NCBI RefSeq assembly: GCF_001729785.1
Contig: NZ_CP017183.1
Coordinates: forward strand, 2,480,001-2,544,000
Origin: Enterobacter hormaechei subsp. xiangfangensis
Lineage (GTDB): Bacteria > Pseudomonadota > Gammaproteobacteria > Enterobacterales > Enterobacteriaceae
Direction: 5' to 3'
DNA: 64,000 nucleotides
The notes below the pieces were generated by a model. That model worked only from the letters and a program-made list of their open reading frames with translations. It was not told the DNA's origin and searched no databases. The translations under genes and the position numbers were made by a program. How positions within the stretch are numbered: position 1 is the stretch's first letter; each line of letters opens with the position of its first letter. Below are positions 48,232-58,147 of this stretch, one piece after another.

Positions 48232-48392
48232 CTTAAACCTTTCTCTGAGAGTATTCCGACCCTTCCTTTAAGAGTTTTTACCTGTTGAAACCGTTCTAAA
48301 CACGTAAAATTAGTATTAGCGATATAACAGGAAGTGACTATCACCTGCGTGATGATGAAACGCCTGCGCGACCAGCTTTCACGGGAACAGAA

Positions 48393-48421
48393 TTTAAGTA
48401 TGGATATTGTCTATACTTAAA
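48393..48421 (+). promoter_or_regulatory. Inverted repeat and likely -10 region of osmB
   Basis: The arms TTTAAGTAT and ATACTTAAA (nine bases, perfect) enclose an 11-base spacer. The downstream arm includes CTATACTTAA, the form of -10 used by sigma-S. E. coli osmB has a sigma-S promoter at about this distance from the start, so it probably drives osmB; the upstream arm may be a regulator site. Confidence 0.55.
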
Positions 48422-48463
48422 GTGCATTCCTTTCCGTGAATCGATAATTCAGGAGAAAGTATT

Positions 48464-48682
48464 ATGACCTTTACCAGCAAAAAATTAGCCGCCGCTGTTC
48501 TGGCAATCACTGTAGCAATGTCCCTGAGCGCTTGCTCTAACTGGTCTAAACGTGACCGTAACACCGCGATTGGTGCCGGTGCTGGTGCGCTTGGTGGTGC
48601 AGTATTAACGGATGGTAGTACGCTGGGTACATTAGGTGGTGCTGCCGTAGGTGGTATTATCGGTCACCAGGTGGGCAAATAA
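48464..48682 (+). CDS. osmB: Osmotically inducible lipoprotein OsmB
   Basis: Outer-membrane lipoprotein precursor of 72 residues, with lipobox LSAC (C24) and a glycine-zipper region (AIGAGAGALGGAVL and GTLGGAAVGGIIG). It is nearly identical to E. coli OsmB. Expression rises with osmolarity and in stationary phase in E. coli. AGGAGAAAG precedes ATG 48464. Confidence 0.95.
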   Translation: MTFTSKKLAAAVLAITVAMSLSACSNWSKRDRNTAIGAGAGALGGAVLTDGSTLGTLGGAAVGGIIGHQVGK

Positions 48683-48746
48683 TCACCATAACGGCTCTCA
48701 CCGGCATAATAATATATTAAGTATTTTCAGGTCTGACTTACGCACG

Positions 48747-48789
48747 TAAAAAAAAGAGCCACGGCAATGTCCGTGGCTCATTTATTTTA
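48747..48789. terminator. Bidirectional terminator between osmB and yciH
   Basis: The stem GAGCCACGG / CCGTGGCTC (48756-48764 and 48771-48779) has A-rich and T-rich flanks. The minus-strand transcript of pyrF-yciH gets an eight-T run and the plus strand gets TTTATTTT. Confidence 0.85.
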
Positions 48790-49113
48790 GCCGCCCGCCA
48801 GTTTGACTTTCATTCCTTTGGCTTCCAGCAGCGTTTTAATTAAATCTCGTTTATCGCCCTGAATCTCAATAATGCCGTCTTTTACTGCCCCACCGCATCC
48901 GCACTTCTTTTTAAGCTCAGCGGCGAGCTTTACCAGGTCTGCATCATCCAGGTCAATGCCGGTGACAAGGCAAACGCCTTTCCCTTTTCTGCCGCTGGTC
49001 TGGCGCTGAATTCGCACGATACCATCGCCTTTTGGACGTTCAGCTTTCTCTTTTGGCTCTTCAATGCGCCCGGTATCCGTTGAATAGACCAGACGACTGT
49101 TGGCGTCACGCAT
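48787..49113 (-). CDS. yciH: YciH, SUI1/eIF1-like protein
   Basis: Protein of 108 residues of the SUI1 family, related to eukaryotic eIF1. The C-terminal fold is clear (GVCLVTGIDLDDADLVKLAA, KKKCGCGGAVKDG, IEIQGDKRD). It was proposed to affect start-codon fidelity, but a bacterial role is not firmly established. It starts on the last base of pyrF and is probably co-transcribed with it. Confidence 0.93.
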   Translation of the reverse strand: MRDANSRLVYSTDTGRIEEPKEKAERPKGDGIVRIQRQTSGRKGKGVCLVTGIDLDDADLVKLAAELKKKCGCGGAVKDGIIEIQGDKRDLIKTLLEAKGMKVKLAGG

Positions 49114-49850
49114 TATGCCCCCTTTTTCAGTGATGCATTAATCGCTTTCAGGGTCTCTGCCGGATGAGCGGATTGCGTCACCGGGCGACCAATCACCATA
49201 TAGTCTACACCCGCGCTCAGCGCCTGCTCTGGCGTCATGATACGTCGCTGATCCCCTGACTCGCTGCCTGCTGGACGAATACCTGGCGTCACCAGTTTAA
49301 AATCGCGGCCTAACTCAGATTTGAAGCGAACCGCCTCCTGAGCCGAACAGACCACGCCATCGAGACCACACTGTTGCGTGAGGCGCGCCAGACGCTCTGC
49401 ATGTTCGGCAGGTGACAACGTCACACCCAGGTCGCGCAGGTCGGATTCATCCATACTGGTCAGCACGGTGACGGCGATCAGAAGCGGAGCGTCATTACCA
49501 AACGGCACCAGCGCTTCGCGCGCAGCCGTCATCATGCGTGCCCCGCCCGATGCATGTACGTTAACCATCCACACGCCGAGTTCAGCTGCCGCAGCAACGG
49601 CGTGCGCAGTGGTATTTGGAATGTCGTGGAATTTCAGGTCGAGGAAAACGTCGAAACCACGTTGATGCAGATCGCGGACGATTTGTGGGCCGAACAGCGT
49701 AAACATCTCTTTGCCTACTTTCAGACGGCAATCGCGGGGATCAATGCCATCAACAAAGGCCAGTGCGGCGTCACGGTTATTGTAATCCAGAGCAACAACT
49801 ACGGGAGAATCGGTAACTACGCGGGAAGTGGAGGATGTAACAGACGTCAT
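49113..49850 (-). CDS. pyrF: Orotidine 5'-phosphate decarboxylase
   Basis: Last enzyme of UMP synthesis, 245 residues. The catalytic array K44, D71, K73 and D76 ([18 protein letters not shown]) is present. It shares its stop with the yciH start by one base. The 184-base gap upstream to lapB should hold its promoter. Confidence 0.96.
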   Translation of the reverse strand: MTSVTSSTSRVVTDSPVVVALDYNNRDAALAFVDGIDPRDCRLKVGKEMFTLFGPQIVRDLHQRGFDVFLDLKFHDIPNTTAHAVAAAAELGVWMVNVHASGGARMMTAAREALVPFGNDAPLLIAVTVLTSMDESDLRDLGVTLSPAEHAERLARLTQQCGLDGVVCSAQEAVRFKSELGRDFKLVTPGIRPAGSESGDQRRIMTPEQALSAGVDYMVIGRPVTQSAHPAETLKAINASLKKGA

Positions 49851-50034
49851 GACCAGCCCTTTTCGTCTATGGGCGCGCAGCGGCGCGGAACAGATAAACG
49901 GCGTGCATTCTACCTGCCCTCGGGGTAAATGAACAGAATCGAATGCTTTTCCTGCTGAACCCCAGACCGCACGGTGCTGATGGAATTACTGTAACCATTA
50001 GTATGTTGTAACTAAAGTGCAGCGTTTTAAAAAA

Positions 50035-51204
50035 TTACTGTCCGTCCAGACCTCGGATTGGCTTAATGGTGGACCACGCCCGGCAGGAAGGGCAATGCCA
50101 GTAGAGCGAATAGGCGGTGAAGCCGCATTTCTGGCAGCGATAGCGCGGTTTGCTGCGCACCTGTTCACCCACCATGTCTCGCAGCACCATCAGGCTCTCT
50201 TTAGCGCGCCCTTCTTCTGCGTCATTAAGGTGGTAATCCATCAGCTTATGGAAGACACGCATGGTAGGATGACGCTGCAACTGACGGGTAATGTATACCT
50301 GGGCGGTATCGCTCCCTTCATGCTCTTCGACGACATCTGACAGCATCAGCTCGGCTGTGGCACCTGTATTCTCTTCAACACAGCGACGCAGAAACGCAAC
50401 CCACTCGTCCTGCTTACCGAGCTGCTGATAGCAGGTTTGCAGCATTTCCAACGTTTCGCTGACCAGCTCTTTATCCTGATCGATAACGCGAAGCAGGCTC
50501 TCCACGGCTTTGGCGTAATCACCGTTAGCCATAAAGACCCGCCCCATCATGATCGAGATGCGCGCGCTGTTGCGATCGGCCGCTGCGCCTTTCTTTAACA
50601 GTGCCATGGCTTTATCCATGTCATCGCTACCCATCTGCTGGAGAGCCAGCTCGCAATAGAAGTGGGCAATTTCGACGCGCTGTTTGTCTTTGCCGAGTTT
50701 GACCAGCCGTTCAGCGGTATCAATCGCTTTTTGCCAGTCGCTGGTGGCCTGATAGATTTGCAGAAGCTGCTGAAGCGCACCGATACGGAAGTCCGTCTCA
50801 TCCACCAGCTGAGAGAACATATCCTCGGCGCGATCGTAAAGCCCCGCGGCCATGTAATCCCGCCCAAGCTGCTGCACGGCCAGCAACCGTTGCTCATAGG
50901 TCAACGAAGCGCTTTCCATCAAGGTCTGGTGGATACGAATGGCACGGTCAACCTCTCCGCGCGAGCGGAACAGGTTTCCCAGGGTGAGATGCGCCTCAAC
51001 GGTGCCGGTATCCTCTTTAAGCATATCGAGGAACAGATCCACCGCTTTATCCTGCTGATTGCTCAGCAGGAAGTTCACCCCCGCTACGTAGTCACGGGAG
51101 AGTCGGTTTGCTTCATCCTGTTTTGTTTGTTGCGCGCTTCTGCGGCCCATATACCAGCCATAGGCTGCGGCGACAGGCAAAAGCAGAAACAACAACTCCA
51201 GCAT
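50035..51204 (-). CDS. lapB: LPS assembly protein LapB (YciM)
   Basis: Inner-membrane-anchored regulator of lipopolysaccharide synthesis, 389 residues. It recruits LpxC to FtsH for degradation, keeping LPS and phospholipid in balance. A short N-terminal membrane segment (LELLFLLLPVAAAYGWYMG) is followed by TPR repeats and a C-terminal rubredoxin-like metal site with two CxxC pairs (CQKCGFTAYSLYWHCPSC). It lies six bases after lapA. Confidence 0.96.
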   Translation of the reverse strand: MLELLFLLLPVAAAYGWYMGRRSAQQTKQDEANRLSRDYVAGVNFLLSNQQDKAVDLFLDMLKEDTGTVEAHLTLGNLFRSRGEVDRAIRIHQTLMESASLTYEQRLLAVQQLGRDYMAAGLYDRAEDMFSQLVDETDFRIGALQQLLQIYQATSDWQKAIDTAERLVKLGKDKQRVEIAHFYCELALQQMGSDDMDKAMALLKKGAAADRNSARISIMMGRVFMANGDYAKAVESLLRVIDQDKELVSETLEMLQTCYQQLGKQDEWVAFLRRCVEENTGATAELMLSDVVEEHEGSDTAQVYITRQLQRHPTMRVFHKLMDYHLNDAEEGRAKESLMVLRDMVGEQVRSKPRYRCQKCGFTAYSLYWHCPSCRAWSTIKPIRGLDGQ

Positions 51205-51210
51205 ATTCGA

Positions 51211-51519
51211 TTATTCCTTGACTACCGGCACACCAGAGCTCGCCGGAATGTCAGACGCAGGCGTAAGTTGATGTTCAAGTCGTTTAATTTTACGTTCAGC
51301 GCGAACAAGAGAAACACGAACCTTAAGCCAGAACAGGCCGCATACAAGCCAGCCGATGACAAACCCCGCCGCGAATAACACAGCCAGCAGGCTCGACACC
51401 CGGTACTCGCCCTGCGCCAGCAGATAGTTGAAACTTACCTGTTGATCGTTTTGCGCGCCCAATGTGACTGAAATGACAAAAATCGCCAACACCAGTAAGA
51501 AAATGAGTAAATATTTCAC
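51211..51519 (-). CDS. lapA: LPS assembly protein LapA (YciS)
   Basis: Small inner-membrane protein of 102 residues with two helices (about 2-20 and 42-65) and a cytoplasmic coiled-coil tail (VRAERKIKRLEHQL). It acts with LapB in LPS assembly. It starts at GTG 51519 with GGGAAG upstream; no ATG is available. In E. coli it is first in a heat-inducible lapAB operon. Confidence 0.93.
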   Translation of the reverse strand: MKYLLIFLLVLAIFVISVTLGAQNDQQVSFNYLLAQGEYRVSSLLAVLFAAGFVIGWLVCGLFWLKVRVSLVRAERKIKRLEHQLTPASDIPASSGVPVVKE

Positions 51520-51667
51520 ATGACTTCCCGTTATGTGGTTCGAGCGTATAAAGCGTGTTCAACTCACTGCAATCAGCCTTATAAGCTACCATTTTAGTGG
51601 CGGGCGCGAAATGGAAAAAGTAATGCGCCCTACATGGATTTATGGTCAAAATGCGGAATATCAACCT

Positions 51668-52435
51668 TCAGGTTCCGCCAGACTCCCTTTCGGCTATTTC
51701 TTCCTTCTCTTCCGGCGGCGGCGTCAGGGGTCCACAAAAACGTTGTGCAAGCCAGGTCGCCAGCGTCACCAGTACCCACGAGATCAGCGTTGCCACCACC
51801 AAATCACGCGGCCAGTGCATCCCCAGCAGCATCCGGCTGCCCATTACGCCTGTCGCCCAGACCAGCAAAATCGCAATCGTGAGGATACGCCGACGCGGCC
51901 ACAGCAGTCCTACGCCAAGTAGCGCCCAGCTGGCAGCAAACATCGTATGCCCGGAAGGAAACGCAAAGCCGGTCTCTTTTTGCCAGTGTTTGCGTAAAAA
52001 GGTCGGGATATCCTGCTGTTCCGCAAGTTGCTCCTTTACCAGCGCACCGCGATCTTTACGCTTTAAATTGTAGAACTCATCCACCGGAACATGGTGCGTT
52101 TTTTCCAGCCAGACGACGAAAGGACGGGGTTCCTGCACGCGATCTTTCACCCACGACTTCACCCCCTGCCCGATGAGTATGGCCCCGCCGAGAATGGCAA
52201 ACAGTACCAGCGCCGCACGAAGGCGAAAGCGCAGGCACCACAGGAACCAGCCACAGAGCAGCACGTGTGTAATAATCCCCCACGGCTGGGTGACCGTCTC
52301 GGTTATCCAGTATAGGGCTTTCAGCCACGTCTCGTTTTGTCCGGGCTGCCACATCCAGCCGGAGAACCAAACGACCAGGGGTATAACGAGCAATACGGCG
52401 GCACCTGCGGCCGTTCGTCTGGCAATCGAAAGCAT
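51668..52435 (-). CDS. pgpB: Phosphatidylglycerophosphatase B / undecaprenyl-diphosphatase (PgpB)
   Basis: PAP2-family membrane phosphatase of 255 residues with six helices. The three catalytic motifs KDRVQEPRP, PSGHT and SRMLLGMHWPRD are intact. It dephosphorylates phosphatidylglycerophosphate and C55-PP, supporting phospholipid and peptidoglycan synthesis. ATG 52435 has AGGAGAGGAC upstream; an earlier in-frame start is not used because it lacks a site. It is divergent from ribA. Confidence 0.94.
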   Translation of the reverse strand: MLSIARRTAAGAAVLLVIPLVVWFSGWMWQPGQNETWLKALYWITETVTQPWGIITHVLLCGWFLWCLRFRLRAALVLFAILGGAILIGQGVKSWVKDRVQEPRPFVVWLEKTHHVPVDEFYNLKRKDRGALVKEQLAEQQDIPTFLRKHWQKETGFAFPSGHTMFAASWALLGVGLLWPRRRILTIAILLVWATGVMGSRMLLGMHWPRDLVVATLISWVLVTLATWLAQRFCGPLTPPPEEKEEIAERESGGT

Positions 52436-52632
52436 GTCCTCTCCTTTTTCACTAAGCACCACAATCATAACTGAATTTCTTCATTCAGGTGGATATGTCG
52501 GATTGTGCGTTTAACGTTTGTAAAGCGTGGTGGTGATTAGGTGAAGTTGCCGGGCTTGTGGCAAAATAGTCCAATACAGAAAGCATAATGGGGCAAAGGC
52601 ACGAAACGTGTCAGCCTGGTCTGGAGAATCAC

Positions 52633-53223
52633 ATGCAGCTTAAACGTGTGGCAGAAGCCAAACTGCCAACCCCATGGGGCGATTTCCTGATGGTGGGTTT
52701 TGAAGAACTGGCAACCGGGCAAGATCACGTCGCCCTGGTATTCGGCGACATTTCGGGGCAAACGCCGGTGCTGTCCCGCGTTCATTCAGAGTGTCTGACC
52801 GGTGACGCGCTGTTCAGCCTGCGGTGCGACTGCGGTTTCCAGCTTGAAGCCGCCCTTTCTCATATCGCAGAGGAAGGACGTGGCGTTCTGCTGTATCACC
52901 GTCAGGAAGGACGCAATATTGGCCTGCTGAATAAAATCCGCGCCTACGCGTTGCAGGATCAGGGCTACGATACCGTCGAAGCGAACCATCAGCTCGGCTT
53001 TGCTGCTGACGAGCGCGATTTCACCCTGTGCGCAGATATGTTCAAGCTGCTGGGCGTGGACGAAGTGCGTCTGTTGACCAATAACCCGAAGAAAGTGGAA
53101 ATCCTCACTGAAGCGGGCATCAATATCGTGGAACGCGTGCCGCTGATTGTCGGCCGCAACCCGAAAAACGCGCACTACCTCGATACTAAAGCCGCCAAAA
53201 TGGGGCATCTGCTGAGCGAGTAA
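52633..53223 (+). CDS. ribA: GTP cyclohydrolase II (RibA)
   Basis: First enzyme of riboflavin synthesis, 196 residues. The zinc ligands C54, C65 and C67 ([17 protein letters not shown]) are present, with the [15 protein letters not shown] and [10 protein letters not shown] motifs. ATG 52633 follows GGAGAATCAC and gives the E. coli length. The 3' end is followed by a perfect hairpin. Confidence 0.96.
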   Translation: MQLKRVAEAKLPTPWGDFLMVGFEELATGQDHVALVFGDISGQTPVLSRVHSECLTGDALFSLRCDCGFQLEAALSHIAEEGRGVLLYHRQEGRNIGLLNKIRAYALQDQGYDTVEANHQLGFAADERDFTLCADMFKLLGVDEVRLLTNNPKKVEILTEAGINIVERVPLIVGRNPKNAHYLDTKAAKMGHLLSE

Positions 53224-53231
53224 ACGCAAAA

Positions 53232-53259
53232 CGCCCGGCACATGTGCCGGGCGATTTTA
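53232..53259. terminator. Bidirectional terminator between ribA and acnA
   Basis: A perfect 22-base palindrome (53232-53253; arms CGCCCGGCACA) followed by ATTTTAT on the plus strand and TTTTGCG on the minus strand. It lies between the two convergent stops. Confidence 0.8.
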
Positions 53260-55935
53260 TCAGTCCAGCATCTTACGAATTACATAATGTAAAATGCCGT
53301 CGTTCTGGTAATAGGTCAGCTCTGTTGCCGTATCAATACGACACCGGCAATCCAGCACTTCTGTCGTACCATTTGCGCGCGTTAATTTCACCGGAACGGT
53401 TTTACCCGGTTGCAGATTTTGCAGACCGCTGATATCAATCTGCTCTTCCCCGGTCAGACCCAGCGTTTTACGCGTCACGCCCTGCGGGAACTCCAGCGGC
53501 AAGATCCCCATGCCGATCAGGTTTGAGCGGTGGATACGTTCAAAGGATTCGGCAATCACCACGCGAACCCCGAGCAGACGCGGACCTTTTGCCGCCCAGT
53601 CGCGACTGGAACCGGAGCCGTACTCTTTACCGGCAATAACGGCCAGCGGCGTCCCCTCCTGCTGATACTTCATGGCTGCGTCATAAATTGAAATGACCTC
53701 TGTATCCGGCAGGTGGCGCGTCATGCCCCCTTCCACGCCCGGAACCATTTCATTGCGAATGCGGATGTTGGCAAAGGTCCCGCGCATCATCACTTCGTGG
53801 TTACCACGGCGCGAACCGTAGGAGTTGAAATCGCGACGTTCCACGCCACGGCTTTGCAGATACCGACCTGCCGGACTGTCCGCCTTGATGCTCCCCGCCG
53901 GAGAGATATGGTCGGTGGTGACGGAATCGCCCAGCATCGCCAGGATCCGCGCGCCGTGAATATCTTTCAGCGGTGCAGGCTCCGCCAGCATTTCGTCGAA
54001 GAATGGCGACAGGCGAATATAGGTGGAATCATCCTGCCAGTCATAGGTATCGGAACCCACCACGTCGATCGCTTTCCATTCCGCTGTGCCTTCGAACACT
54101 TCCGCATACTCTTTGCGGAACATCTCGGTGGAAACTTTCTCTACCGCGCGCGCAATTTCACGCGATGATGGCCAGATGTCTTTCAGATAGACCGGTTCAT
54201 TTTTGCGATCGTGACCAATCGGATCGGTCGCCAGGTTAATGTTCATGTTTCCGGCCAGCGCATAGGCTACAACCAGCGGCGGCGAGGCCAGCCAGTTGGT
54301 TTTCACCAGCGGATGAATACGCCCTTCAAAGTTTCGGTTACCAGAAAGTACCGCGCCAACGGTCAAATCACCCTGCCTGATCGCCACTTCAATAGGCTCA
54401 GGCAGTGGACCAGAGTTACCGATACAGGTCGTACAGCCGTAGCCCACCAGGTTGAAGCCCAGCTCGTCGAGGTAAGGCGTGAGTCTGGCCTGCGCCAGAT
54501 AATCGGAAACCACTTTCGAACCAGGCGCCAGAGAGGCTTTAACCCATGGCTGTGGCTTGAGCCCCAGTTCTACCGCTTTTTTTGCCAGCAGCCCGGCAGC
54601 CATTAACACACTCGGGTTGGACGTGTTGGTACAGGAAGTGATAGCGGCGATCACCACGGCGCCGTCAGGAAGCTGATACTGATGCCCGTTCAGAACATAG
54701 TCCACCGGACGGTGATCTTTTTGCGCGGCGTTAACCTCCAGCTCATTGCTGGCGGCAAAGGCTTTGGGAACGTTGCTCAGGGCGACGCGGTCCTGCGGAC
54801 GTTTTGGCCCTGCGAGGCTTGCCTCAACGGTGCCCATATCCAGTTCCAGCGTACTGGTAAATACCGGCTCGTCACCCGGGTTACGCCACATGCCCTGCGC
54901 TTTGGTGTAGGCCTCAACGAGAGCCACCTGCTCCTCGCTGCGACCACTGAGGCGCATATACTCCAGCGTAACGCTATCAATCGGGAAAAAGCCGCAGGTC
55001 GCGCCATATTCCGGCGCCATGTTGGCGATGGTGGCCCGGTCCGCCAGCGGCAAGGAATCAAGACCATCGCCATAAAATTCAACGAATTTACCCACCACAC
55101 CATGCTTACGCAGCATCTGGGTGACCGTCAGAACCAGATCCGTGGCGGTGATGCCTTCGGACAATTTACCGGTCAGCTTAAAGCCCACCACATCGGGAAT
55201 GAGCATTGATACCGGCTGGCCGAGCATGGCCGCTTCCGCTTCAATACCACCGACGCCCCAACCCAGAACGCCAAGGCCGTTAATCATGGTTGTGTGTGAA
55301 TCGGTGCCCACCAGCGTATCCGGGTAAGCCACCCACTCTTTATCCTGCAATTCACTCCAGACGGCTTTGCCGAGATATTCCAGGTTGACCTGGTGACAAA
55401 TGCCGGTGCCCGGTGGAACAACGCTGAAGCGGCTGAACGCCTGCTGACCCCATTTCAGAAATACGTAGCGTTCATGGTTACGTTCCATCTCCAGACGGAC
55501 GTTTTCGCCGAAAGCATCGTCGTCACCAAAGTGATCGACGGTGACGGAGTGGTCAATGACGAGGTCTACCGGGGACAGGGGGTTAACCTTAGCAGTATCG
55601 CCCCCGAGACGCTTAACGGCTTCACGCATGGCAGCCAAATCCACAACCGCTGGTACGCCGGTGAAATCCTGCATCAGCACCCTGGCCGGGCGATAGGCAA
55701 TTTCTCTGTCTGCATGTGCATTCTTCAGCCACCCTGCCAGAGCCTGGATATCCTCCTCGGTAACCGAGTCGCCATCCTGCCAGCGCAAGAGGTTTTCCAT
55801 TAAGACTTTCAACGACTTGGGTAACCGCGAAATGTCCCCAAGCGTTCTGGCAGCCAGCGGTAAGCTATAGTAGCGCCAGGTTTTATTTTCCGCCTGTAAT
55901 GTGTCCTTACTGGCTTCGCGTAGGGTTAACGACAT
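53260..55935 (-). CDS. acnA: Aconitate hydratase A (AcnA)
   Basis: Stress-resistant aconitase, 891 residues as in E. coli. It isomerises citrate and isocitrate with a [4Fe-4S] cluster. The cluster cysteines appear as [11 protein letters not shown] and [10 protein letters not shown]. The swivel domain includes [21 protein letters not shown] short hairpin (CCTGA / TCAGG, plus strand near 55961-55976) lies in the leader. It has its own promoter region behind the ymiC terminator. Confidence 0.97.
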   Translation of the reverse strand: MSLTLREASKDTLQAENKTWRYYSLPLAARTLGDISRLPKSLKVLMENLLRWQDGDSVTEEDIQALAGWLKNAHADREIAYRPARVLMQDFTGVPAVVDLAAMREAVKRLGGDTAKVNPLSPVDLVIDHSVTVDHFGDDDAFGENVRLEMERNHERYVFLKWGQQAFSRFSVVPPGTGICHQVNLEYLGKAVWSELQDKEWVAYPDTLVGTDSHTTMINGLGVLGWGVGGIEAEAAMLGQPVSMLIPDVVGFKLTGKLSEGITATDLVLTVTQMLRKHGVVGKFVEFYGDGLDSLPLADRATIANMAPEYGATCGFFPIDSVTLEYMRLSGRSEEQVALVEAYTKAQGMWRNPGDEPVFTSTLELDMGTVEASLAGPKRPQDRVALSNVPKAFAASNELEVNAAQKDHRPVDYVLNGHQYQLPDGAVVIAAITSCTNTSNPSVLMAAGLLAKKAVELGLKPQPWVKASLAPGSKVVSDYLAQARLTPYLDELGFNLVGYGCTTCIGNSGPLPEPIEVAIRQGDLTVGAVLSGNRNFEGRIHPLVKTNWLASPPLVVAYALAGNMNINLATDPIGHDRKNEPVYLKDIWPSSREIARAVEKVSTEMFRKEYAEVFEGTAEWKAIDVVGSDTYDWQDDSTYIRLSPFFDEMLAEPAPLKDIHGARILAMLGDSVTTDHISPAGSIKADSPAGRYLQSRGVERRDFNSYGSRRGNHEVMMRGTFANIRIRNEMVPGVEGGMTRHLPDTEVISIYDAAMKYQQEGTPLAVIAGKEYGSGSSRDWAAKGPRLLGVRVVIAESFERIHRSNLIGMGILPLEFPQGVTRKTLGLTGEEQIDISGLQNLQPGKTVPVKLTRANGTTEVLDCRCRIDTATELTYYQNDGILHYVIRKMLD

Positions 55936-56068
55936 AAGCTCCTCCTTAAAAACAGGGATGTCCTGACAATCATCAGGGCTGTAATTAAAGATAACACAAA
56001 GATGTCGTAACGTTTTGATAACAACCCAAATTGATAAATTTAGGAATGGTCCAACACGAGGGATAAAA

Positions 56069-56094
56069 CAAAAAACCCCGCCGTGGCGAGGTTT
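56069..56094 (-). terminator. Terminator of the ymiA-yciX-ymiC transcript
   Basis: On the minus strand AACCTCGCC / GGCGGGGTT forms a stem around AC, followed by a run of T bases. It lies seven bases after the ymiC stop. Confidence 0.75.
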
Positions 56095-56100
56095 TACGAT

Positions 56101-56202
56101 TTAGTGCAAGGCCAGCCAGAGGAGCTGACACCAGAAGAGGATCGACGCTGAGAATACGCCGAGCCATGACCAGTATTTTACGGTTGTCATGTTATTCATC
56201 AT
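56101..56202 (-). CDS. ymiC: Small membrane protein, YmiC-like
   Basis: A 33-residue protein starting MMNNMTTVKYWSWLGVFSAS with a single hydrophobic helix (about residues 10-31). It occupies the position of E. coli ymiC, between yciX and acnA, and reads like a member of that family. It is too short for usual gene calling. An intrinsic terminator follows immediately. The start could be either of two adjacent ATG codons (56202 or 56199). Confidence 0.65.
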   Translation of the reverse strand: MMNNMTTVKYWSWLGVFSASILFWCQLLWLALH

Positions 56203-56336
56203 AGGGACACCAGACTTTAATTATTTAAGGTTGCGAGGTCTGCCCTCGTTCTATATTGCTGATGTGTATTTATTAAGGAGTACAAAAGCGCACAGTCTTT
56301 ATTCAGACTATTTGCATCATTACGCAAAATTCAAAA

Positions 56337-56507
56337 TTATTGTTTTTTGGGTTCGTCTTCCGCGAACACATCAATAAAGGCCTGCTGCTGTGGCGTCAGT
56401 TTCCAGGAAGCTGGCACGCTGGTTGCTGGCGCCTTACGGGCTTTGTGAGCATTGTCACGAAGCTGACACATCTCTTTTCTCGCTTCTGTACGCACCGTCA
56501 TGACCAT
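56337..56507 (-). CDS. yciX: Small protein YciX
   Basis: A 56-residue soluble protein beginning MVMTVRTEARKEMCQLRDN and ending EDEPKKQ. It matches the E. coli YciX pattern (TSVPASWKLTPQQQAFIDVF) as I remember it. It begins two bases after ymiA, so the two are surely co-transcribed. The function is unknown. An internal ATG two codons in is an alternative start. Confidence 0.75.
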   Translation of the reverse strand: MVMTVRTEARKEMCQLRDNAHKARKAPATSVPASWKLTPQQQAFIDVFAEDEPKKQ

Positions 56508-56509
56508 AA

Positions 56510-56650
56510 TCAACCCCAGTAATTCCAGACAAGAAGAGCAACCACCACCCAGAACAGGGCAGAGCCAAGAAAGACCGCCAGCCAGGCTTTACGCTTAAGC
56601 GCGGGATCCCTTTGCGGTTCTTCACTTCCTGACGGCATTGCTAACCTCAT
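56510..56650 (-). CDS. ymiA: Small membrane protein YmiA
   Basis: A 46-residue protein beginning MRLAMPSGSEEPQRDPALKR with one C-terminal helix (about residues 23-41, ending WNYWG). It is nearly identical to E. coli YmiA. It is the first of the three small genes, with the 18-base palindrome about 195 bases upstream. The function is unknown. Confidence 0.82.
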   Translation of the reverse strand: MRLAMPSGSEEPQRDPALKRKAWLAVFLGSALFWVVVALLVWNYWG

Positions 56651-56843
56651 ACAATCGACATCGCTTATCATTTAGAGACCAAACAATTGGCACAAGTAAT
56701 CATCTGATGAGATAAATCCTAAAGAAACTTTAGCCGAAAAGCCAGTGAATTTACGTATCTGGGCCTGGGAAAATTCAATCTTTTGACCCGAAATAAATAA
56801 TTGAAAAGAATAATTTGCACACCTGTAAATTAGTTTCTACTTT

Positions 56844-56861
56844 TGTCGCAAATTTGCGACA
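56844..56861. promoter_or_regulatory. 18-base perfect palindrome upstream of ymiA
   Basis: TGTCGCAAATTTGCGACA is fully symmetric. It lies upstream of the ymiA operon and does not match CRP, FNR, LexA, Fur or TyrR sites. A dimeric repressor or activator site is the simplest reading; the regulator is not known. Confidence 0.55.
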
Positions 56862-56950
56862 GTAAAACCATAGTCATTTAATGGGTTATGACGATATATG
56901 ACAGTGGACGTAGATGATGATAATTCTAATTCAGGTTTAAAGGGGAATGA

Positions 56951-56979
56951 CGGTATCTTTCCGTACCAGAAAGATACCG
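56951..56979 (-). terminator. Hairpin downstream of cysB
   Basis: An 11-base perfect stem CGGTATCTTTC / GAAAGATACCG (56951-56961 and 56969-56979) with a seven-base loop, eight bases beyond the cysB stop. It is not followed by a T-run on the minus strand, so Rho or another signal may be needed. Confidence 0.55.
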
Positions 56980-56986
56980 GGTGTGA

Positions 56987-57976
<990 letters not shown>

Positions 57977-58092
57977 TTAGCGCATGCGTCAATCGCTTAA
58001 GACGATTTGATAATAAAAAACGGGTTAACTATAACCACTATATCATTTATAGCCAGGCTGTATAGTACGGAACAAAAAATAATAACTACGTA

Positions 58093-58121
58093 ATAAAAAA
58101 GGGCCGGAAGTCCGGCCCTTT
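58093..58121 (-). terminator. Terminator of topA
   Basis: AAAGGGCCGG / CCGGCCCTTT forms a 10-base stem with an AAGT loop, followed on the minus strand by TTTTTT and ATTACG. It lies about 27 bases beyond the topA stop. Confidence 0.85.
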
Positions 58122-58147
58122 CACAGGTAAGTTACGGTAAGGAAAGA

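Larger units (their letters stand above)
56651..56986. other. Gap between cysB and ymiA
   Basis: About 336 AT-rich bases with no gene. It holds the 18-base palindrome (56844-56861) and a hairpin (56951-56979) at the cysB end. It presumably contains the promoter for the ymiA-yciX-ymiC unit. Confidence 0.6.
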
